NCBI GenBank assembly: GCA_002490635.1
Contig: DKUJ01000029.1
Location: 1-46,858, forward strand
DNA length: 46,858 nt
Origin: Porphyromonadaceae bacterium UBA7207
GTDB taxonomy: Bacteria; Bacteroidota; Bacteroidia; Bacteroidales; Muribaculaceae
Reading direction: 5' to 3'
The notes under the pieces: model-generated
Seen by the model: the letters and a program-made list of their open reading frames with translations, nothing else
What the model was told of the DNA's origin: nothing
Databases searched by the model: none
In this document: piece by piece, positions 25,523 through 32,977 of the stretch
How positions within the stretch are numbered: position 1 is the first letter of the stretch
Layout of the letters: every line of letters starts with the position of its first letter
Program-made: the position numbers and the translations under genes

Positions 25523-26272
25523 ATGAACAACTATAACAGCGCAAACGCCCACAGACTCGACAGCAGAATTTTCTTCGAGCCGGAAAGCCACACCTATTCC
25601 GTGCGCGACGACAACGGATACATGGTTGAATGCCAGAGTGTGACTACCGTGGTCGACAATCTTTTCGCACAGTTCGACGCCGCATACTGGGCCGCGCGCA
25701 AAGCCACTCCAACCCACACCGCCGAGCAGATAATCAAGGAATGGGAACTGAAAGGCGAGCGTGCGCGCGAACTCGGCACCTTGCTCCACGAGCGTATCGA
25801 AGGCCACTACCTGGGACTCGAGCCCGAAGCTGAAGCACTCGCCGACAAGGCGTTCTCGCATTTTCTCACCTTCGCCAAAGAAAATCCGCTCAAGCCTTTC
25901 CGCAGCGAATGGCGCATTTTCGACATCCGCCACCGCCTGGCAGGCACTCTCGACTTCCTGGCCTGCGACAACGGACGCTACGAGATATACGACTGGAAGC
26001 GCTCTGCCAACCTGATCGACTGCAACGGAAAAGAACAGACCGTCGACCGCTTCGGCAAACGCGCCTTCGCACCTCTGGAGCACCTGCACGACACCTCCTA
26101 CTGGCACTACGCACTGCAGCAGAGCCTCTACCGCCACATCCTGGAAAGCGAATACGGCATATTGGTGAGCGCATGCCGCCTTGGCGTGTTCCATCCCGAC
26201 TACGACCGCCCCTATGTGATAACCCTGCCCTACCTCCGCAATGAGGTGGAGCTTATACTCCGATGCCGATGA
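25523..26272 (+). CDS. Stand-alone PD-(D/E)XK nuclease, RecB/Cas4-like
   Basis: 249 residues. The core motifs are visible: GTLLHERIE (His89), SEWRIF, GTLDF (Asp144), YDWKRS (Asp157-x-Lys159) and the downstream QQSLYRHIL (about 199-206), a RecB-type QxxxY motif. This predicts a metal-dependent DNA exonuclease without an attached helicase. N-terminal FFEPESHTYSV resembles similar domains in phage and bacterial proteins. Role unknown: DNA repair or recombination is likely. The start at 25523 follows the tRNA terminator; the frame upstream runs through the tRNA and is rejected. It overlaps the next gene by 10 bases. Confidence 0.8.
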   Translation: MNNYNSANAHRLDSRIFFEPESHTYSVRDDNGYMVECQSVTTVVDNLFAQFDAAYWAARKATPTHTAEQIIKEWELKGERARELGTLLHERIEGHYLGLEPEAEALADKAFSHFLTFAKENPLKPFRSEWRIFDIRHRLAGTLDFLACDNGRYEIYDWKRSANLIDCNGKEQTVDRFGKRAFAPLEHLHDTSYWHYALQQSLYRHILESEYGILVSACRLGVFHPDYDRPYVITLPYLRNEVELILRCR

Positions 26273-27681
26273 GCCTGCGCGAGCTGCCTGCGGGATTCGT
26301 GGAGTCGCTGGCCTTTGCCGGCGATGCCGCCTCCGTCCTCGCCGAGGCCCTTGCCAGCGGCACTCCCCCTGTTTCGGTACGCGTGAACCCCGGCAAGGGC
26401 ACCGAAGTACCTCACGGAGCTGAGCGTGTGGCCTGGTGCGACACCGGCTTCTACCTCGGGCAGCGTCCGCTGTTCGCCGCCGACCCAATGTGGCATCAGG
26501 GACGGTACTACGTGCAGGAAGCCTCGTCGATGGCCGCACGCCGTGCCATGGCACACCTGGCCACGCTCCACGGCGGCACTGCTCTGCGCGTGCTCGACGC
26601 ATGTGCGGCTCCCGGAGGCAAAACCACGGCCTATGCCGAAGTGCTCCCTGAAGGCTCTCTGCTTGTGGCCAACGAATTCGACCCGGCACGCAGCAACGCG
26701 CTTCTGGAAAACACCGCCCGCCACGGCGCACCTGATGTGGTGGTGACACGCGCCGCAGCCCAGAGTTTCGCCGCTCTCCCCGGCAGTTTCGACATCATCG
26801 CCGCCGACATGCCCTGCTCGGGCGAAGGAATGATGCGGAAGGAGCCACAGGCCCTGCTGCAATGGTCGCCGGCGCTGGTGCGGCAGTGCGCGGCCCTGCA
26901 GGCCGAAATAGCCGACGCCCTATGGAGCGCTCTGCGCCCCGGCGGATATATGCTGGTGAGCACCTGCACCTTCAACCGCAGCGAGAACGAAGACAATATA
27001 ATACGCCTCATCGAACGATACGGCGCCGAAAGCGTCGACCTGGATATCACGGACTATCCCGGCGCCATGCCTTCCGTCGACAGCCGTGTGTCAGCCCTGC
27101 GTTTCATGCCCGGCAATATCGCCGGAGAAGGATTCTTCATGGCTGCCCTGCGCAAGCCCGGCAACGGTACCACAGAAACCATTGCCCGCATCCGCAGGAA
27201 CCGCACCGACCAGGTGCCGGCTGCCGCCGAGGCATTTGCCGCGGCACATCTTGATTTTCCGGGACATTACCGCCTGATTGCCGGAGACACAGTGCATGCC
27301 CTCGCCGAAAACCATGCCGATTTTGTGGATATGCTCGGCGGCCATGTGCGGATTCTTCGCCCCGGTGTTCCGTTGTGTACCCTGAAAGGCCGGCTGGCGG
27401 TTCCAAGCAGCGAACTGCTTCTGAACACAGCCTACCGGCAGCACTCTCTTCCGCAGATCGACCTCGACTACAGTACCGCCTGCGCCTACCTGCGCGGCGA
27501 GGCTCTGCCGGCAACGCCGGGAATGCCCTCCAAAGGCTTTCTGGCCGTCGCCTACCGCGGCCTTCCAGCAGGCCCGGCAAAGAGCGTGGGAAACCGCGCC
27601 AACAATCTGTATTCCCCGGCTCTGCGCCTGCGCCTCACACAGGCACAGCTGCCGCCAACAGCCCCCGCCATCATACCTTGA
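26263..27681 (+). CDS. rRNA cytosine-C5 methyltransferase (RsmF/NOP2-Sun type)
   Basis: 472 residues. N-terminal PUA-like part, then the SAM-binding DACAAPGGKTT (motif I), DMPCSGEGMMRK (motif IV with the release cysteine) and STCTFNRSENE (motif VI with the catalytic cysteine). The C-terminal ~170 residues match the RsmF-type extension (GVPLCTLKGRLAVPSSELLL, LRGEALPATPG, KGFLAVAYRGLPAG). It should make m5C in 16S rRNA. The start at 26263 overlaps the nuclease gene; ATG at 26269 is possible. Confidence 0.9.
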   Translation: MPMSLRELPAGFVESLAFAGDAASVLAEALASGTPPVSVRVNPGKGTEVPHGAERVAWCDTGFYLGQRPLFAADPMWHQGRYYVQEASSMAARRAMAHLATLHGGTALRVLDACAAPGGKTTAYAEVLPEGSLLVANEFDPARSNALLENTARHGAPDVVVTRAAAQSFAALPGSFDIIAADMPCSGEGMMRKEPQALLQWSPALVRQCAALQAEIADALWSALRPGGYMLVSTCTFNRSENEDNIIRLIERYGAESVDLDITDYPGAMPSVDSRVSALRFMPGNIAGEGFFMAALRKPGNGTTETIARIRRNRTDQVPAAAEAFAAAHLDFPGHYRLIAGDTVHALAENHADFVDMLGGHVRILRPGVPLCTLKGRLAVPSSELLLNTAYRQHSLPQIDLDYSTACAYLRGEALPATPGMPSKGFLAVAYRGLPAGPAKSVGNRANNLYSPALRLRLTQAQLPPTAPAIIP

Positions 27682-27682
27682 G

Positions 27683-29521
27683 ATGAAAGATTTCGTAAAG
27701 ATACTTCTGCGCTTCGTACCGCCCTACCGCAAGTACCTGCTGCTGAACATTGTGTTCAACCTGCTTGCCGCAGTGCTCACACTGTTCTCCTTCGCGCTCA
27801 TAATTCCCATTCTGGAAATGCTTTTCCAGATCAACACCGCCACATACAGCTTCATGCCCCTCGGCACCGCCTCGCTGAAAGAAGTGGCCGTGAACAACTT
27901 CTACTACTACACCCAGGAGTCGATAGCATCCATGGGCGCCGCCTCCACCCTGGCGCTGCTGGCTGCTGCGCTGGTGGTGATGACAGCCCTCAAGACCGGC
28001 GCCACCTTCCTGAGCTCCTATTTCATAGTGCCGCTGCGCTCGGGCATCGTGCGCGACCTGCGCAACTTCATGTACCGCAAAATCACCACCCTGCCCATAG
28101 GCTTCTTCACCGCCGAGCGCAAGGGCGATGTGATGGCACGTATCAGCGGCGACGTGGCAGAGATAGAGAACTCCGTGATGGCCTCGCTGGACATGCTGTT
28201 CAAAAACCCTGTGCTCATTGTGGTGTATCTGGGCACGATGCTGGCCATTTCGTGGCAGCTCACGCTGTTTGTGTTCGTGCTGCTGCCGATAGCCGGCTAC
28301 GTGATGGGCAAGGTGGGCAAGCGCCTCAAACGCACTTCCTATGAAACCCAGACACAGTGGGGAACCATCATGGCCATAATAGAGGAGACACTCGGCGGCC
28401 TGCGCGTGATAAAGGCGTTCACAGCCGAAGACAAGGTACGCCGCCGCTTCATCGATGAAAACCAGCGCTTCTTCAACCTCTCCAACCGTGTGGCACGCCG
28501 CCAGGCTCTGGCGCATCCCATGAGCGAGCTGCTGGGAACCACGGCAATAGCGATAATACTGTGGTTCGGCGGCAGCCTCATCATAGGCGGCCACAGCGGA
28601 CTGAGCGCGGCATCGTTCATATACTACATGGTGATTTTCTACTCCATCATCAACCCGGCCAAGGAACTTTCAAAAGCGGCATACTCAATCCAGAAAGGCC
28701 TGGCCAGCATGGAGCGTGTCGACATGATACTAAATGCCGACAACCCGGTGAAAACACCCGACATTCCCGCCCCCATGCCGGCGCCGGATAGCGACATCGA
28801 TCTCGAAAATCTGTCGTTCAGCTACGACGGCACCAACGAGGTGCTTTCCGACATCGACCTGCACATTCCCGCCGGAGCCACCGTGGCGCTTGTGGGACAG
28901 TCAGGATCGGGAAAATCCACCATGGCCGACCTTATCCCGCGCTTCTACGACCCAACAGCAGGCCGGGTGACCATAGGTGGCACCGACATCCGCAACCTCG
29001 ACATCGCCGCGCTGCGCTCGCTCACCGGCATAGTAAGCCAGGAACCCATCCTCTTCAACGACACCGTTGCCGCAAACATCGCCTTCGGCGTGGACGACGC
29101 CACCCGCGAGCAGATAGTCGAAGCCGCCAGGGTTGCCAACGCCCACGAGTTCATATCGGAAATGGAGGCAGGCTACGACACTCCGGTCGGCGACCGTGGC
29201 TGCCGTCTCTCCGGCGGACAGCGCCAACGCATATCCATTGCCCGCGCCATACTCAAGAATCCGCCCATTCTCATCCTCGACGAGGCCACATCGGCCCTCG
29301 ACAGCCAGAGCGAGGCCCTGGTACAGCAGGCGCTCGAACGGCTCATGCAAAGGCGCACCACACTGGTGATAGCCCACCGCCTGTCCACAATCCGCAATGC
29401 CGACCTCATATGTGTGCTCCATCAGGGACGCATAGTCGAGCGGGGCACACATGCAAGCCTCATGGCGCCCGAGGCAAAAGGATTCTACCGCCGCCTGGTG
29501 GAAATGCAAAGCGCCGAATAG
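27683..29521 (+). CDS. MsbA-type ABC exporter (permease fused to ATPase)
   Basis: 612 residues, a half-transporter. Six transmembrane helices lie in the first ~320 residues, then the ATPase: Walker A GQSGSGKST (about 405), ABC signature LSGGQ (about 510), Walker B ILILDEATSALD and an H-loop IAHRLST. Homodimers of this type flip lipid A or export lipids and drugs across the inner membrane. An essential lipid A flippase role is possible but cannot be separated from drug export by sequence. It starts 1 base after the methyltransferase stop. Confidence 0.92.
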   Translation: MKDFVKILLRFVPPYRKYLLLNIVFNLLAAVLTLFSFALIIPILEMLFQINTATYSFMPLGTASLKEVAVNNFYYYTQESIASMGAASTLALLAAALVVMTALKTGATFLSSYFIVPLRSGIVRDLRNFMYRKITTLPIGFFTAERKGDVMARISGDVAEIENSVMASLDMLFKNPVLIVVYLGTMLAISWQLTLFVFVLLPIAGYVMGKVGKRLKRTSYETQTQWGTIMAIIEETLGGLRVIKAFTAEDKVRRRFIDENQRFFNLSNRVARRQALAHPMSELLGTTAIAIILWFGGSLIIGGHSGLSAASFIYYMVIFYSIINPAKELSKAAYSIQKGLASMERVDMILNADNPVKTPDIPAPMPAPDSDIDLENLSFSYDGTNEVLSDIDLHIPAGATVALVGQSGSGKSTMADLIPRFYDPTAGRVTIGGTDIRNLDIAALRSLTGIVSQEPILFNDTVAANIAFGVDDATREQIVEAARVANAHEFISEMEAGYDTPVGDRGCRLSGGQRQRISIARAILKNPPILILDEATSALDSQSEALVQQALERLMQRRTTLVIAHRLSTIRNADLICVLHQGRIVERGTHASLMAPEAKGFYRRLVEMQSAE

Positions 29522-29553
29522 CCCCGCCGCGCATTCTTTTTAAAACAAAATGT

Positions 29554-29561
29554 TAACTTTG
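29554..29561 (+). promoter_or_regulatory. Promoter for rbfA
   Basis: TAACTTTG matches the -7 consensus and is followed by GCAG, a common start-proximal sequence here. It lies 60 bases before the rbfA ATG in the 99-base gap after the exporter gene. The -33 element is weak. Confidence 0.6.
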
Positions 29562-29620
29562 CAGTAGCTGCAATTGTTGAAAGGGAAGCGGACAACCTTC
29601 CCCGCAACATTTAAAAAACT

Positions 29621-29956
29621 ATGGAATCGACCCGTCAAGCAAAAATCAGCCGACTTCTTCAGAAAGAACTCAGCGAAATATTCCGTCAGCAGACAGCCAA
29701 GACCCACGGCATTATCGTGAGCGTAAGCGGTGTGCGCACCTCCCCCGACCTTTCGGTGGCGAAAGTGTACCTGTCCATCTTCCCTTCGGAACAGTCCGCA
29801 GCCATGATGGCGAACATCAAGGACTCGGCAAAGACCATACGCTACGAGCTGGCACAGCGCGTGCGCTTCCAGCTGCGCAAAGTGCCCGAACTGCAGTTCT
29901 ATGCCGACGACACTCTGGACTATCTGGAAAACATCGATAACCTGCTGAAACAGTAA
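29621..29956 (+). CDS. rbfA: Ribosome-binding factor A
   Basis: 111 residues, a KH-type domain. It starts RQAKISRLLQKELSEIFRQ and contains the family-typical TSPDLSVAKVYLSIF and RYELAQRVRFQLRKVPELQFYADDTLDY. RbfA binds 30S precursors and helps mature 16S rRNA, especially in the cold. The spacing to the next gene is 6 bases, so they are probably co-transcribed. Confidence 0.95.
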   Translation: MESTRQAKISRLLQKELSEIFRQQTAKTHGIIVSVSGVRTSPDLSVAKVYLSIFPSEQSAAMMANIKDSAKTIRYELAQRVRFQLRKVPELQFYADDTLDYLENIDNLLKQ

Positions 29957-29962
29957 CCCCCG

Positions 29963-31189
29963 ATGCTGGCTCTGCGGATAGCGTTGCGATATCTGGCGGC
30001 TCCGAAGTCGCACAGAGCCGTGAATGTGATTTCCGCCATTGCCGTGGCCGGTGTGGCCGTGGCCACGGCGGCCATTGTGGTGGTACTGTCGGTATTCAAC
30101 GGTTTCAGCGAACTCTCGCGGCGCCACCTCTCGTTTGTCGATCCCGACCTGAGCATCAGCGCGGCTACCGGCAAGACCGTCGATGCCTCTGCCGTGGCAC
30201 GTGTGCTGGACGCACGCAACGATGTGGCTGCACATACTCCGGTTCTTGTCGAGCGCGGCCTCATGGTGACCGCAAACGGGCAGATGCCGGTGGTGGCCGT
30301 AGGCATCGACGACGACAGCTACCGCCGTGTGGCAGCCGCCGACTCCATAGTGCTCGACGGAATATTCACCACCGGCGAGCTGATGCCAGACATGCCGCCT
30401 GCCGCGGTGGCCTCGGTGGGTGTTGCCATGCAGACAGGCATCCGCCCCTCGCCCGAGAGCACTTTCGACATATACTTTCCCCGGCGCCGCGGACGCATCA
30501 ACCCCGCGAATCCATCGGGAGCATATGTCAACGGCGCACTCACTCTCGCCGGCGTGTTCCGCGTGGACCAGCCGGAATACGACACCGACCGGCTCTACAT
30601 ACCATTGGCCGTCATGCGCACGCTGCTCGAGCGCGACTCCTCCGCAGCAACCACAGTCGACGTCCGCCTGCATAGCGGCGCCGACGTGGCCGCCACCGCC
30701 GACGAAGTGTCCAAGGCTCTCGGCAGCGACTATGTGGTGACCGAACGCGAGCGCCTGCACCCCGAGACTTTCCGAATGATCGCCGTGGAAAAATGGATAA
30801 CCTTCCTGATGCTGGTGTTCATTCTGCTGATAGCGTCCTTCAATATCGTGACCACCATATCGCTGCTGGTAATCGAAAAGCGCGACAATATGGCCACCCT
30901 GCGCGCCCTCGGCACACCGCGCCACACCATCGCAGCCGTCTTTGCCTGGGACGGCGCCCTTATCACTACCGCCGGCGGCATGGCCGGTCTGGCCGTAGGC
31001 GTGCTGCTGGCATGGCTTCAGCAGCATTTCGGCCTTATAAAGCTCGCCGCCGACCCTTCGCAGCTCACCATATCCGTATATCCCGTGAAAATAGAAACCG
31101 CCGATGTGGCTCTCACCGCTGCGGCTGTAGTGCTGTTAGGCATCGGCATAGGCCAGATATCCAGGCTCTTCACACGTAAAATAGCATAA
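29963..31189 (+). CDS. FtsX-like permease, LolC/LolE type
   Basis: 408 residues. One N-terminal transmembrane helix (VISAIAVAGVAVATAAIVVVLSVFNGF), a large periplasmic MacB-like domain, then three C-terminal helices with the LolC/E-like cytoplasmic segment LLVIEKRDNMATLRALG, which contacts the ATPase. LolCDE releases lipoproteins from the inner membrane for transport to the outer membrane. The LolD partner is not in the window. In Bacteroidetes this position after rbfA is common for this gene. Confidence 0.85.
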   Translation: MLALRIALRYLAAPKSHRAVNVISAIAVAGVAVATAAIVVVLSVFNGFSELSRRHLSFVDPDLSISAATGKTVDASAVARVLDARNDVAAHTPVLVERGLMVTANGQMPVVAVGIDDDSYRRVAAADSIVLDGIFTTGELMPDMPPAAVASVGVAMQTGIRPSPESTFDIYFPRRRGRINPANPSGAYVNGALTLAGVFRVDQPEYDTDRLYIPLAVMRTLLERDSSAATTVDVRLHSGADVAATADEVSKALGSDYVVTERERLHPETFRMIAVEKWITFLMLVFILLIASFNIVTTISLLVIEKRDNMATLRALGTPRHTIAAVFAWDGALITTAGGMAGLAVGVLLAWLQQHFGLIKLAADPSQLTISVYPVKIETADVALTAAAVVLLGIGIGQISRLFTRKIA

Positions 31190-31192
31190 GCG

Positions 31193-31975
31193 ATGCAGAC
31201 TGTCCTTTTCCATTCCACCATCTTCGGCCCTATCCACTCGCGGCGTCTGGGTTCGTCGCTGGGCATAAACCTCATGCCCGACGACGGCAAAATATGCTCG
31301 TTCGACTGCATCTATTGCGAGGCCGGATACAACGCCCAGGGCCACGGCACCACAGGGCTTCCTGCCCGCGCGCAAGTGGCCGCCATGCTCGAACAGAAGC
31401 TCGGAACAATGAAAACCGAAGGCACTCCGCTCGACGTAATCACCTTCTCGGGCAACGGCGAGCCCACACTGCACCCCGAGTTCGAAGGCGTGATCGACGA
31501 CACCATAGCCCTGCGCGACCGCTATTTCCCCAACGTGAAAATAAGCGTGCTGTCCAACGCCACCCGCCTCGGGTCGGAGTCGGTATGCCGCGCACTTGCC
31601 AGAGTCGACAACAATATCCTCAAACTCGACAGCACCGTACCATCCACTGTAGCGCTGCTTGACAGACCCGTCGATCCGTCGTTCGACATCGGCGAAGTCA
31701 TCGACCGCATCGCCACCTTCGGCAGCAACGCCATTGTGCAGACCATGCTCACCCGTGGCACACACGAAGGCATCACTGTCGACAACACCACCGACGCCGA
31801 AATCGATGCTCTCATCGAGGCATATGGCCGCATAAAGCCGCGGGAAATAATGCTCTACACCATCGACCGCCCAACCCCGGAGATATCGCTGAAACGAGTG
31901 AGCCGCGAAGAACTCGCCGCTGCAGGCGCACGCATAACGCGCCGCACCGGCATCCCCGTGCAGATTTCAGGATAA
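31193..31975 (+). CDS. Radical SAM protein
   Basis: 260 residues. The iron-sulfur motif is CSFDCIYC (CxxxCxxC, about residues 41-48), with the downstream GEP-like ITFSGNGEPTLHPEF binding SAM. A short C-terminal region lacks extra cysteine clusters. The family (COG0731-like) includes tRNA-modification-associated and uncharacterised enzymes; the reaction is unknown. It is the last gene of the long forward run; no T-tailed terminator follows, only a long hairpin at 32083. Confidence 0.85.
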   Translation: MQTVLFHSTIFGPIHSRRLGSSLGINLMPDDGKICSFDCIYCEAGYNAQGHGTTGLPARAQVAAMLEQKLGTMKTEGTPLDVITFSGNGEPTLHPEFEGVIDDTIALRDRYFPNVKISVLSNATRLGSESVCRALARVDNNILKLDSTVPSTVALLDRPVDPSFDIGEVIDRIATFGSNAIVQTMLTRGTHEGITVDNTTDAEIDALIEAYGRIKPREIMLYTIDRPTPEISLKRVSREELAAAGARITRRTGIPVQISG

Positions 31976-32082
31976 ACCATCCGGTGAAGGTCCGGGAATG
32001 CGCAAAAAATATCCTTGTGCTTCCTGTCGGCGGAAAATAATAAAGCTGTACCAGAATCCGGAACAGCCGTTTGCCTCGTCTA

Positions 32083-32125
32083 CCCTCACGTAACGGCATG
32101 CCATAGGCATGCAGCTACGTGAGGG
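32083..32125. repeat. 43-nt two-tier hairpin (REP-like)
   Basis: CCCTCACGTA (32083-32092) pairs perfectly with TACGTGAGGG (32116-32125). Inside, GCATGCC (32096-32102) pairs with GGCATGC (32106-32112) around an ATA loop, with a 3x3 internal loop between the tiers. It is followed by a G run rather than T, so it is not a classic terminator. Only one copy was noticed in the window. It could be a REP/MITE-like element or an mRNA-stabilising end of the radical SAM transcript. Confidence 0.75.
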
Positions 32126-32190
32126 GGGGATGGATTTTGCCAGCAACCTCGCAAAACATTATCACGGCTCAGCGCCGCAGCACAACCCCA

Positions 32191-32469
32191 TTATTTGTCG
32201 CCGTAATGACCTTTGAGCGATACCACGGTAACAATTACCTTTTCATCCTCAATGCTGTAGATTATCCGTGCGCCTTTGGTTATTCTTCTACTCCATAATC
32301 CGGATAAATCGCCTTTGAGCTGTTCAACCTGACCAGTCCCGGTTGTTGGATGATGTCGCAATTCCTCAAATAAATCGCTTATCTTCTTTAGCGTTTTCTT
32401 TTGACCAGATCTCTTCCACTCCTTCAAGTGTTGTTCAGCTTCGAATGTCAGAACCAATTCGTATGTCAT
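32191..32469 (-). CDS. YoeB/Txe-family toxin
   Basis: 92 residues. The family signature is visible: GDLSGLWSRRITKGARIIYSIED and a C-terminal SLKGHYGDK, whose His-Tyr pair matches the YoeB catalytic end. YoeB-type toxins are ribosome-dependent mRNA endonucleases that block translation. The gene overlaps the antitoxin stop by 4 bases, so it is translationally coupled. The region is AT-rich relative to flanks, consistent with horizontal gain. Confidence 0.9.
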   Translation of the reverse strand: MTYELVLTFEAEQHLKEWKRSGQKKTLKKISDLFEELRHHPTTGTGQVEQLKGDLSGLWSRRITKGARIIYSIEDEKVIVTVVSLKGHYGDK

Positions 32470-32765
32470 ACGCCTAACAATTCCCTAATTTCCTCCATGG
32501 AATAGGCTCTGCTTTTTCCGGATTTCATGTCAGCGATACCACGCTTTACAGATGCGATGTTTCCAGGGTCATCAAACCACGTGTCACCGGAGGGTGAGGG
32601 ATTTTCACGTACTTCAACTTCCACAGCGTTGGCTTTTGAAATAAGGATTGTTTCTATGAATTTCTTCAAGCTCTTGCCCTGGGACGCCGCCATAATGGAA
32701 AGCTTTTGCAGTGTATCGACGGGGAGGTCGATGTTTTTACGCTTGATGTTCAATGCAGTTGCCAT
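32466..32765 (-). CDS. Antitoxin of the YoeB/Txe pair
   Basis: 99 residues. N-terminal half (NIDLPVDTLQKLSIMAASQGKSLKKFIETIL) is a ribbon-helix-helix-like DNA-binding fold. The C-terminal half contains IASVKRGIADMKSGKSRAYSMEEIRELL, which probably wraps the toxin. Many antitoxins repress their own promoter, and a perfect dyad sits in the promoter just upstream (32794-32813). Confidence 0.82.
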   Translation of the reverse strand: MATALNIKRKNIDLPVDTLQKLSIMAASQGKSLKKFIETILISKANAVEVEVRENPSPSGDTWFDDPGNIASVKRGIADMKSGKSRAYSMEEIRELLGV

Positions 32766-32787
32766 AGTATTTCGGTTTTGAGGCGTA

Positions 32788-32819
32788 AAGATATATAATA
32801 TACATTATATACACAAGAA
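32788..32819 (-). promoter_or_regulatory. Toxin-antitoxin promoter with internal operator dyad
   Basis: On the minus strand CTTG (32819-32816) is followed after 20 bases by TATCTTTA (32795-32788), one mismatch from the -7 consensus, 22 bases before the antitoxin ATG. Between the two elements lies a perfect inverted repeat TATATAAT (32794-32801) / ATTATATA (32806-32813) with a 4-base spacer. Its position suits an autorepression operator bound by the antitoxin. Confidence 0.5.
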
Positions 32820-32911
32820 CAACGGGGTGTATGTTCAATAACATGGCAAATAATTTTGTCGCCGACCTGCATTCCGCATAGCGGAAAAGACAATTTCCAA
32901 ACATGAAATGC

Positions 32912-32959
32912 CAGCGACCTCTTCCGTTGCTGCCTGAGGCAGGGTGGAAGAGGTCGCTG
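32912..32959 (-). terminator. Hairpin after the TonB-type receptor gene
   Basis: CAGCGACCTCTTCC (32912-32925) pairs perfectly with GGAAGAGGTCGCTG (32946-32959). The loop holds a second small stem (CTGCC/GGCAG). On the minus strand a moderately T-rich run follows, so it likely ends the receptor transcript 19 bases beyond its stop. Confidence 0.65.
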
Positions 32960-32977
32960 TTGTTATATCTGGCGCAA

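Noticed and set aside
25390..26272. Integrated element at tRNA-Gln
   Set aside because: No integrase, no direct repeat of the tRNA 3' end and no phage genes were seen.
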